In this document: positions 7,626 through 13,846 of the stretch, in pieces
Layout of the letters: the number at the start of each line of letters is the position of its first letter
How positions within the stretch are numbered: position 1 is the first letter of the stretch
Assembly: GCA_016208425.1 (NCBI GenBank)
Contig: JACQYA010000174.1
Span: 1 to 39,786 of the forward strand
DNA: 39,786 nucleotides
DNA from: Betaproteobacteria bacterium
Lineage (GTDB): Bacteria > Pseudomonadota > Gammaproteobacteria > Burkholderiales > Rhodocyclaceae
Direction: 5' to 3'
Translations under genes and position numbers: made by a program
Notes under the pieces: generated by a model
The model's database searches: none
Told to the model about the DNA's origin: nothing
The model's input: the letters and a program-made list of their open reading frames with translations, nothing else

Positions 7626-8176
7626 TTGACCCTCGACATCTTGCAGATCGCCGCTGTTTGCTCCGGTTCCCGCAGCTTTTCTTTCAGCGCAAAGCGCGCG
7701 CGGGAAAGGCGGCTCATCACCGTACCGATGGGAATATCCAGAATGGCGGCGACTTCACCGTAGGAACATTCCTCCAGGTCGACCAAAGTGATGACCTCGC
7801 GCTGCCCGACCGGCAGTTCGCCGACCGCCCGACGAACGCGGCGGATCGTCTGATTCTGCTGGCAGCCGTCTTCGGGTGTTGCGCCGTCCGGGAGTTGAAG
7901 ATCCGGAACATCGTCGATGTCCGTCGTGTCCCGATGTTGGCGCAGATGGTCGTGCCAGCAGTTGGCCATGATGCTGCACAGCCAGCCGTTCAGCAGCTCC
8001 GGTTCGCGTAGCTGCTTGTGTTTGACGAGCGCTTTGGCCAGCGTGTCCTGAACCAGATCGTCGCTCAAGGCGCGGTTATGGCTCCAGGAATAGGCGAGCC
8101 GCCACAGCCGGGGCCGACTCTCGCCAAGCCGTTCTTCGAAGCGCTGGGGGCGACTGATAAAACCTAGTAGATTCAC
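7622..8176 (-). CDS. ECF-type RNA polymerase sigma factor in the sox locus
   Basis: A sigma-70 family extracytoplasmic function factor of about 184 residues. Region 2 contains RLAYSWSHNRALSDDLVQDT and NGWLCSIMANCWHDHLRQ. Region 4 is LPVGQREVITLVDLEECSY followed by the helix-turn-helix GEVAAILDIPIGTVMSRLSR. The preferred start is GTG at 8176, with AAGGCGG eight bases upstream. A TTG at 8203 in the same frame would add nine residues but has no ribosome binding site. It overlaps the anti-sigma gene by four bases and heads the run sigma, anti-sigma, soxB, soxA, soxX. It probably controls sox genes, but no target promoter can be proven here. Confidence 0.92.
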   Translation of the reverse strand: MNLLGFISRPQRFEERLGESRPRLWRLAYSWSHNRALSDDLVQDTLAKALVKHKQLREPELLNGWLCSIMANCWHDHLRQHRDTTDIDDVPDLQLPDGATPEDGCQQNQTIRRVRRAVGELPVGQREVITLVDLEECSYGEVAAILDIPIGTVMSRLSRARFALKEKLREPEQTAAICKMSRVK

Positions 8177-8256
8177 GTTGCAGCCGCCTTGTTTGTCGGT
8201 CAATGGTAGGGAGACGGAACAGGCTGGCGATTTATTCCATCGCGGGCGAACTGCGC

Positions 8257-8286
8257 AAAAAAAAACGGAGCCGTTGCCGGCTCCGT
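8257..8286 (-). terminator. Rho-independent terminator after soxYZ
   Basis: A 9-bp perfect stem ACGGAGCCG/CGGCTCCGT (8265-8273 with 8278-8286) has a TTGC loop and, on the minus strand, a run of eight or more T residues. It lies 28 bases beyond the soxZ stop and before the ECF sigma gene, so soxYZ and the sigma-to-soxX run are probably separate transcripts. Confidence 0.92.
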
Positions 8287-8313
8287 TTGTGCTTGTTTAG
8301 CGCCCGCAACTAT

Positions 8314-8625
8314 TCAGGCGATGGCGCCTTCATCGGTACGCTTGTCGCCCTTATTGTCGACCCAGCTGACGACGATCTTGTCGCCCTTTGCGCCGCCCTT
8401 GAACTTGAAGGAGAGGTAGGGGTTCTTGGCGACCGAGGTGCCAAATTCGGCCTGCATCACCGTCTTTCCATTGTGCTGCGCGGTCACGTCGGTGATGAAC
8501 CAGGCGGGAACGACGGCGCCGGCCGCATCCTTGCGCTGGCCGGTTTCCATTTCGTGGCTCATCAGCACTTTAACTTCTGTTACGCCATCCTTGCTGGTGG
8601 CGCGTATCTTCATCGGGTCTGCCAT
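8314..8625 (-). CDS. soxZ: SoxZ, sulfur-carrier complex subunit
   Basis: A 103-residue protein of immunoglobulin-like fold that pairs with SoxY. It has no signal peptide, as usual, because SoxZ is exported with SoxY through the Tat pathway. Family blocks seen are VLMSHEMETGQRKDAAG (about 20-36), PAWFITDVTAQHNGK and the C-terminal KIVVSWVDNKGDKRTDE. It starts 37 bases after soxY, with GGAGCAA before the ATG, and is followed by a strong terminator. Confidence 0.97.
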   Translation of the reverse strand: MADPMKIRATSKDGVTEVKVLMSHEMETGQRKDAAGAVVPAWFITDVTAQHNGKTVMQAEFGTSVAKNPYLSFKFKGGAKGDKIVVSWVDNKGDKRTDEGAIA

Positions 8626-8662
8626 GTCGCTTGCTCCTGATTTCTAAATTGTCGCTTGTCCG

Positions 8663-9130
8663 TTAGCCGCCGCAGCCGCCGAGGGTGACTTTGACTTCCT
8701 TGGTGGCGAAGTAGTACTTGCCGTCTGCCTTGACCAGGGCGTGCAGATTGGACGTTTGCCCCATCTTCACGCGGGTCGTCACTTCCGCTTCGGTACCTTC
8801 CGGGATCGTGAAATTGGCGGCAACCATGCTCGGGTTTTTCTCGATCATGATGTAGATACGTTCCGTCTTGGCCAGCCGGGAGACGACCGATACCGGTACG
8901 ACTGCGCCGTTTTCCGCAATGTCGGGTGCGGTGATCGCGATTTCCTTGCTGGCGACCGGTTTGCCCGATCCGATGGCGCCGTAGGCGTCGTCCATCGTCT
9001 TGGCGTCGAACACCTTCTTGTCCCAAGCGGCCAGCGCCGCCTCCGGCTTGATGAGGCCAGCGGCAACAAATAGCCCCAGAACCCCCAAACCACCCCCGCT
9101 CTTCAGCGTATTGCGTCTTTGCTCGTTCAT
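8663..9130 (-). CDS. soxY: SoxY, sulfur-carrier protein
   Basis: A 155-residue carrier that binds sulfur substrates covalently on the cysteine of its C-terminal swinging arm. The protein ends VKVTLGGCGG, the exact SoxY signature. The N-terminus, MNEQRRNTLKSGGGLGVLG, is a Tat-type signal that carries the SoxYZ pair to the periplasm, with cleavage near ALA-AW. ATG 9130 is chosen because AAAGGAG lies eight bases before it; longer in-frame starts upstream lack a ribosome binding site and would bury the signal. It is the first gene of soxYZ and faces a 395-base divergent intergenic region. Confidence 0.96.
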   Translation of the reverse strand: MNEQRRNTLKSGGGLGVLGLFVAAGLIKPEAALAAWDKKVFDAKTMDDAYGAIGSGKPVASKEIAITAPDIAENGAVVPVSVVSRLAKTERIYIMIEKNPSMVAANFTIPEGTEAEVTTRVKMGQTSNLHALVKADGKYYFATKEVKVTLGGCGG

Positions 9131-9525
9131 CTTCAGTTTCTCCTTTGGGATATTGGCATCTCGGCTCCTTTTGTCGACCCACCGAATCAGTCGACAGAGT
9201 CGCTGCACGGATGTCGGAAAAAGCCTTCTCATCATCGAATATCGGATCTGTTGAAATGTATATTCAGCGAGAAGACAGAACAACCCCCTCCGGTTGGGTA
9301 TATCGCATACCCCCTTAGAGGTAATGCCCAAGGTGATACGGACTGCAATAATGCGGAAAACAACAACATAGTGAATGCGTTTCGCACTGGGGGAGATAAA
9401 TAGGGCAGTGATGGGTTCGCTTCGACTATACGTTGAAGTGTTCGTCCGCCAAGTCTATTTCCATTGACTCGAAATCACGCGTACATCTTGCCCGATGTTA
9501 CGCGGCAATTTACGGATTTTGAAAC
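9131..9525. other. Divergent intergenic region between soxY and the tetraheme cytochrome gene
   Basis: No convincing gene is seen in these 395 bases. They are AT-richer than their flanks and must carry the promoters of soxYZ (leftward) and of the cytochrome/flavocytochrome run (rightward). The clearest element is a palindrome at 9296-9312. A TTGACT at 9464-9469 could be a rightward -35, but no good -10 follows at the right distance. Confidence 0.6.
9296..9312. promoter_or_regulatory. Palindrome, candidate operator between the divergent sulfur operons
   Basis: GGGTAT, five bases, then ATACCC form a perfect 6+6 dyad inside the soxY/cytochrome divergent region, about 165 bases from the soxY start. 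Position and symmetry suggest a regulator binding site. The regulator is unknown, and the site does not match an operator consensus that I recognise. Confidence 0.35.
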
Positions 9526-10155
9526 ATGGCAGATATACCTCAACAAACCGTATGCAAGCCCGGATTTTTCAAGCGACTGTTAAATCCACCGAACTGTTCC
9601 ATGCTGCAGGTGATCGTGATTGGCACGATCGGCGGAATCTGTATCTGGGGTCTCCTCAATATAGGTATGGAGTGGACTAACCGCACCGAATTTTGCCTTT
9701 CCTGCCACGAGATGAGTATTCCGGCCGAAGAGCTGAAAAAGACCGTCCATTACAAAAATCGCAGCGGAACGACGGTGGCCTGCGCCGATTGCCATGTGGC
9801 GAGCAGCAAAAACCCGGTCGATTACGCCCGCAAGGCGACGATGAAGGTGATGGCCGCCCGCGATGTGATGGGGAAAATCACCGGGGTTGTGAATACGCCC
9901 GAGAAATTCGAGGAACATCGCCTGACGATGGCCAAACGTGTCTGGGAGAAGATGAAGGCGGCGGATTCCAAGGAGTGCCGGAACTGTCACGACTTCAAGA
10001 CAATGGATACGGAGAAGCAAAAGGATCGATCGGTGGTCAAGCACGAAGGCGCGATCGAGGACGGCAAGACCTGTATCGATTGCCACAAAGGCATTGCCCA
10101 CAAGCCGGTACACCAACTGCTTGAAAAAGAAGAGGCGGCCAAGAAGGAAGGCTGA
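9526..10155 (+). CDS. NapC/NirT-family tetraheme c-type cytochrome
   Basis: A 209-residue membrane-anchored cytochrome. One N-terminal transmembrane helix (about 27-47) is followed by four haem c motifs: CLSCH (57-61), CADCH (86-90), CRNCH (151-155) and CIDCH (183-187). This is the standard NapC/NirT/CymA layout. Family members oxidise membrane quinol and pass electrons to periplasmic partners, or run in the reverse direction. No nitrate or nitrite reductase is beside it; it is followed by another cytochrome and by flavocytochrome c, so its partner here may be a sulfur-oxidising enzyme. That link is inferred from gene order only. Confidence 0.92.
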   Translation: MADIPQQTVCKPGFFKRLLNPPNCSMLQVIVIGTIGGICIWGLLNIGMEWTNRTEFCLSCHEMSIPAEELKKTVHYKNRSGTTVACADCHVASSKNPVDYARKATMKVMAARDVMGKITGVVNTPEKFEEHRLTMAKRVWEKMKAADSKECRNCHDFKTMDTEKQKDRSVVKHEGAIEDGKTCIDCHKGIAHKPVHQLLEKEEAAKKEG

Positions 10156-10260
10156 CCCGCGCAGACGGGTTTGATTCCGCTTGGCGAACGGGCGCGCTAC
10201 GTATACATTTGGAACTGTTTGTCGCTCGATCATGAGCTTAAAAAAGGCGAGGATGTGTAG

Positions 10261-11163
10261 ATGAAAAAAATGACTTTGGCGGTATTGGGAATATTTGTTG
10301 CCGGTGGCGCGCTAGCTGCAGCGCCGGATTGGAGCAAGGCTCCAACCCGCAAGATGACTTTGTTTTTTCCGGGGCAGTCCGGCCTTGAGTGGGTGATGAA
10401 CAAGGCGGATCATTCGGCAGTACCCGATATCGTCGACAAAAAACGCGCCTGCGCCAAGTGCCACGAAGGCGACGCGCACGAGATCGGCGACAAGATCGTC
10501 AAGGGTCAGCCGGTCGGCAGCTCCAAGACGGTGCTTGAACCGACACCGCCGAAGGGCAAGGTCGGCTCTATTCCGGTGACCTTCCAGGCCGCCCATGATG
10601 GCGAAAAGATCTACTTCCGTTTCGAGTGGGTACCGCCACAGAACGGCGACAAGAAGATGGATAACAAGAACGAAGTCAAGCTGACCATGATGTTCGACGG
10701 CGGTGGCACGGTGGACGGTTCCAACCTGAACGGCTGCTGGGCCACTTGTCACAACGATCTGCGTTCGATGAAGGACGGCAAGGACGACAAAAAGACCAAA
10801 TACATCACCGGCGCCGATCTGGCCGGCGGCAAGTTCATGGATCTGATCCAGTTCCGCAGCGGTAAGGGCGAAAAACCGGTAGACGGCTACGTCACGGACG
10901 CCCGCCATATGGAAGGTGGCAAGGGTCTGGTCAAGGCCGAAGGGAAGAAGGAAGGCAATAAATGGGTTGTGACTTTCGAGCGTAGCCTGGCCGGGGGTGG
11001 GAAGGGCGACCACGCGATCACCGCCGACAAGGTCTACAACTTCGGTTTCGCCATCCACGAAGATTTCACGAACGCACGTTTCCACTACGTGTCGCTGGGC
11101 TATCAGTTCGGCTTGGACAAAACAGGGACAGAAAAGAACTATATCAACGTAGTCAAGCAGTGA
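10261..11163 (+). CDS. Periplasmic cytochrome with ethylbenzene-dehydrogenase-type haem domain and a CX3CH site
   Basis: A 300-residue secreted protein with a signal peptide at 1-20 (cleavage ALAA-AP). A normal haem site, CAKCH, lies at 64-68. A second site is spaced unusually: C159, then WAT, then C163-H164, giving CX3CH. The rest, from IPVTFQAAHDGEKIYFRFEW to a C-terminal FGFAIHEDFTNARFHYVSLG, resembles the DMSO-reductase-family cytochrome/ethylbenzene dehydrogenase gamma-type beta-sandwich that binds a haem. It sits between the tetraheme cytochrome and flavocytochrome c genes, all on one strand. It is probably an electron carrier or redox partner; the exact function is unknown. Confidence 0.78.
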   Translation: MKKMTLAVLGIFVAGGALAAAPDWSKAPTRKMTLFFPGQSGLEWVMNKADHSAVPDIVDKKRACAKCHEGDAHEIGDKIVKGQPVGSSKTVLEPTPPKGKVGSIPVTFQAAHDGEKIYFRFEWVPPQNGDKKMDNKNEVKLTMMFDGGGTVDGSNLNGCWATCHNDLRSMKDGKDDKKTKYITGADLAGGKFMDLIQFRSGKGEKPVDGYVTDARHMEGGKGLVKAEGKKEGNKWVVTFERSLAGGGKGDHAITADKVYNFGFAIHEDFTNARFHYVSLGYQFGLDKTGTEKNYINVVKQ

Positions 11164-11220
11164 AGCAAGATGTTGGCGTTGTACCAAGGACGTTTTTTCC
11201 AATTGCAAGAGGAGACGAAA

Positions 11221-11799
11221 ATGATAAAGACACGAAAGGGTTGGGCTTTGGCTGCCGGAATTCTGGCAGTTTCGACGACGGCTCTGGCGGCGCCCCCGTC
11301 GGCGGAAATGTTGTCCAACGCCTGTGCGGGCTGCCACGGTACGAACGGCGGTAGCGCGGGCTTGACCATGCCCAGCCTGGCGGGACAGTCGAAGGAAGCC
11401 ATCGTCGATGCGATGAAGAAATACAAGAGCGGCGAGCGCAAGTCCACGATCATGGGACGATTGGCGAAGGGCTATTCCGACGCGCAAATCGTCGCGATGG
11501 GAGAGTTTTTCTCGAAAAAGAAAATCCATGCGACGAATCAGACGCTCGACCCGGTCAAGGTTGCCAAGGGCGCCAGCCTGCAGGAAGCCAACTGCTCGCG
11601 CTGCCACCTCGAGGAAGGGCGGGAAGGGAAAGACGATACGCCCGCGATGGCCAGCCAGTGGCTGCCTTATTTGCAGATCCAGATGAATCAGTATCTGACC
11701 GATCAGCGCAAGATGCCGGAAAAAATGGCCGAAAAAGTCAAGCCGCTGTCGAAGGCCGATCTTGACGCCCTCTTGCACTACTACGCCAGCGTGAAATAA
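11221..11799 (+). CDS. fccA: Flavocytochrome c sulfide dehydrogenase, diheme cytochrome subunit
   Basis: A 192-residue c4-type diheme cytochrome with a signal peptide at 1-23 (ALA-AP). The haem motifs are CAGCH (35-39) and CSRCH (125-129), one per cytochrome domain. GGSAGLTMPSLAGQSKEAIV is typical of FccA and cytochrome c4. A good ribosome binding site (AGGAGA) precedes ATG 11221. It lies 13 bases upstream of the flavin subunit and would carry electrons from FccB to a soluble cytochrome c. SoxE would be an alternative name given the sox locus. Confidence 0.9.
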   Translation: MIKTRKGWALAAGILAVSTTALAAPPSAEMLSNACAGCHGTNGGSAGLTMPSLAGQSKEAIVDAMKKYKSGERKSTIMGRLAKGYSDAQIVAMGEFFSKKKIHATNQTLDPVKVAKGASLQEANCSRCHLEEGREGKDDTPAMASQWLPYLQIQMNQYLTDQRKMPEKMAEKVKPLSKADLDALLHYYASVK

Positions 11800-11812
11800 G
11801 GGAGACATCGAC

Positions 11813-13102
11813 ATGACACTGGATCGCAGAGATTTTCTGAAACTGATGGGCGCCGGCGCCGGCGTTTCCTTGGCGGGTTGCGCGACGCAGCAAACGGCGG
11901 CCGTTGGCGAAGCGATGTCCAAGAGCGGCGGCCGTCGCGTGGTAGTGGTCGGCGGCGGCTACGGCGGAACGGTTGCCGCAAAGTACATCCGTATGCTGGA
12001 TTCCTCGATTGAAGTCGTACTGATCGAGCCGAACAAACAGTTTGTTTCCTGTCCGTTCAGCAACCTGTACATTGGTGGCCTCCTCAAGGATTTGTCGTCG
12101 CTGACGATCGGCTACGACAAACTGGCCGCCAACCACGGCATCAAGATGGTGCATGACACCGTAACTGCGGTAGACCCGGTCAAGAAGACGGTGACGGTAT
12201 CCACCGGCACTATCGACTACGACCGTCTGGTAGTTTCTCCGGGCGTAGATTTCCGTGCCGAAGAACTGGAAGGCTACAACTTGGCGACAACGCCGGAAAT
12301 AATGCCGCACGCATGGAAAGCCGGCCCCCAGACGCTGCTTCTGAGAAAGCAGCTCGAAGCCATGCCGAACGGCGGAACGGTCGTTCTGACAGTCCCCGTA
12401 TCGCCGTTCCGCTGCCCGCCCGGACCTTACGAGCGGACGAGCATGATCGCGATGTATTTGAAGGAGCACAAGCCGAAATCGAAGATCGTGGTGCTCGACG
12501 CCAACCCGGACATCGCGTCCAAACCTGGGCTGTTCCGCAAAGGGTGGGCAAAGCATTACGCGTCGATCATCGATTACCGCAAAGCGCAGAAGGTCACTGC
12601 GGTCAACGAGAAGAATCGCTCGGTATTCGTCGAGGGCATCGAGGAAATCAAGGGTGACGTGGTCAACGTGATTCCGCCTCAACGCGCCGGCAAGATCGCC
12701 CAAGTGGCCGGTCTTATCGGCCCGGACAAGGCATGGTGCCCGGTCGACGCGACGACCTTCGAGTCCAAGCTGCACAAAAACATCCATGTCATCGGCGACG
12801 CCTGTATTGCCGGCGCGATGCCGAAATCGGGCTACTCCGCCAACTCGGAAGCCAAGGTGTGCGCGACCAACGTGGTGGCGATGATGAACGGCAAGGAAAC
12901 CACCGAACTTTCCGGTATCAACACCTGCTTCAGCTATATTTCCGCCAAGGAAGCGATCAGCGTGGCAGGGGTATACACCGTCAAGGGTGGCGCCATCATC
13001 GCCGTTCCGAACTCGGGCGGCGTATCGCCCGACCTGTCCGAGCTCGAAGCCATCTATGCCGAGAGCTGGTTGAAAAACATCCTGACCGAAATGTCGACCT
13101 GA
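11813..13102 (+). CDS. fccB: Flavocytochrome c sulfide dehydrogenase, flavoprotein subunit
   Basis: A 429-residue FAD enzyme that oxidises sulfide to sulfane sulfur in the periplasm. The N-terminus DRRDFLKLMGAGAGVSLAGC is a twin-arginine signal that also carries a lipobox (LAGC, C23), so the protein may be a Tat-exported lipoprotein. The FAD-binding VVVVGGGYGGTVAAKYI lies at about 42-58. C76 in FVSCPFSN is at the position that carries covalent FAD in FccB. Candidate redox cysteines are in FRCPPGPYER and INTCFSYI. GDACIAGAMPKSGYSANSEA is the usual second FAD block. GGGAGA precedes the ATG, and a terminator follows. Confidence 0.93.
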   Translation: MTLDRRDFLKLMGAGAGVSLAGCATQQTAAVGEAMSKSGGRRVVVVGGGYGGTVAAKYIRMLDSSIEVVLIEPNKQFVSCPFSNLYIGGLLKDLSSLTIGYDKLAANHGIKMVHDTVTAVDPVKKTVTVSTGTIDYDRLVVSPGVDFRAEELEGYNLATTPEIMPHAWKAGPQTLLLRKQLEAMPNGGTVVLTVPVSPFRCPPGPYERTSMIAMYLKEHKPKSKIVVLDANPDIASKPGLFRKGWAKHYASIIDYRKAQKVTAVNEKNRSVFVEGIEEIKGDVVNVIPPQRAGKIAQVAGLIGPDKAWCPVDATTFESKLHKNIHVIGDACIAGAMPKSGYSANSEAKVCATNVVAMMNGKETTELSGINTCFSYISAKEAISVAGVYTVKGGAIIAVPNSGGVSPDLSELEAIYAESWLKNILTEMST

Positions 13103-13129
13103 TCGGTTCGGGTCGTTTGATCGCCGGAA

Positions 13130-13159
13130 ATGGCTCCGCTACGCGGAGCCATTTTTTTG
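13130..13159 (+). terminator. Rho-independent terminator after fccB
   Basis: Stem ATGGCTCCG/CGGAGCCAT (13130-13138 with 13144-13152), loop CTACG, then a run of seven T. It lies 28 bases after the fccB stop and ends the cytochrome/flavocytochrome transcript. Confidence 0.93.
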
Positions 13160-13191
13160 CCGTTTTGAAGAATGGCGACAAAAATATAGGC

Positions 13192-13218
13192 AAAAAAAAC
13201 CCCGCACGGTTGGCGGGG
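13192..13218 (-). terminator. Rho-independent terminator after rpmG
   Basis: On the minus strand a stem CCCCGC/GCGGGG (13213-13218 with 13200-13205) is followed by eight T residues (complement of 13192-13199). It lies 28 bases beyond the rpmG stop and ends the rpmB-rpmG transcript. Confidence 0.9.
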
Positions 13219-13246
13219 AATTTTTTCCAGAAACTGGGGCGACGAT

Positions 13247-13402
13247 CTACTTCAGTTTCATTTCCTTGTAAGCTACATGCTTGCGAGCCTTGGGATCGTA
13301 CTTCTTGATCTCCATTTTTTCGGGCATTGTTTTCTTGTTCTTGGTGGTGGTATAGAAGTGCCCCGTACCGGCGGTCGACTCAAGCTTGATCTTTTCACGC
13401 AT
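13247..13402 (-). CDS. rpmG: 50S ribosomal protein L33
   Basis: A 51-residue ribosomal protein, [20 protein letters not shown] to [11 protein letters not shown], of the cysteine-free (zinc-independent) L33 type. It lies 15 bases downstream of rpmB in the usual bacterial pair, with GGAGCGA before the ATG and a terminator after the stop. Confidence 0.97.
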   Translation of the reverse strand: MREKIKLESTAGTGHFYTTTKNKKTMPEKMEIKKYDPKARKHVAYKEMKLK

Positions 13403-13417
13403 GGCTGTCGCTCCTTA

Positions 13418-13651
13418 TCAGATCTCGCCGCGTGCGCGCAAATCGGCGAGCACGACGTCGATGCCATTTTTGTCGATGACGCGCAGACCGGCGTTGGATA
13501 CGCGCAGACGCACCCAGTGGTTTTCGCTCTCAACCCAGAAACGGCGATACTGCAAATTCGGCAGGAAGCGACGCTTCGTTCTATTGTTGGCATGGGAAAC
13601 ATTGTTCCCAACCATCGGACCCTTACCCGTTACTTGGCAGACACGCGCCAT
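13418..13651 (-). CDS. rpmB: 50S ribosomal protein L28
   Basis: A 77-residue large-subunit protein with the standard start [20 protein letters not shown] and the [12 protein letters not shown] block that identify L28. It is the first gene of the rpmB-rpmG pair; its start faces the dynamin-like gene across about 195 bases that should hold both promoters. Confidence 0.98.
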   Translation of the reverse strand: MARVCQVTGKGPMVGNNVSHANNRTKRRFLPNLQYRRFWVESENHWVRLRVSNAGLRVIDKNGIDVVLADLRARGEI

Positions 13652-13846
13652 GATTGTTGCTCCAATTGATCTTGGGGAGAAAGCCGGTCATTTTAGCCTA
13701 AAGTCGACCGGAACCTCAAGTATTTTTTGTCGTCCTGTTTTGTCGCCCGCCATTTTTTCTCGCTTGTCGATCCGTTCCACGGATTTATCGTTGTGATAAA
13801 GTCAACCGCATTCGGATATTCGACCCGTTGGAACCAGGACTCAGCC

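Noticed and set aside
7622-8203. TTG 8203 as start of the ECF sigma factor
   Set aside because: No ribosome binding site precedes it, whereas GTG 8176 follows AAGGCGG. It was kept only as an alternative.
8663-9331. A longer soxY start 67 codons upstream
   Set aside because: The extension would bury the Tat signal and lacks a ribosome binding site; ATG 9130 has AAAGGAG at the right distance.
10312-11922. A 536-codon minus-strand frame opposite the cytochrome and fccA genes
   Set aside because: The plus strand encodes haem proteins with signal peptides and ribosome binding sites; the antisense frame has no start signal or known motif.
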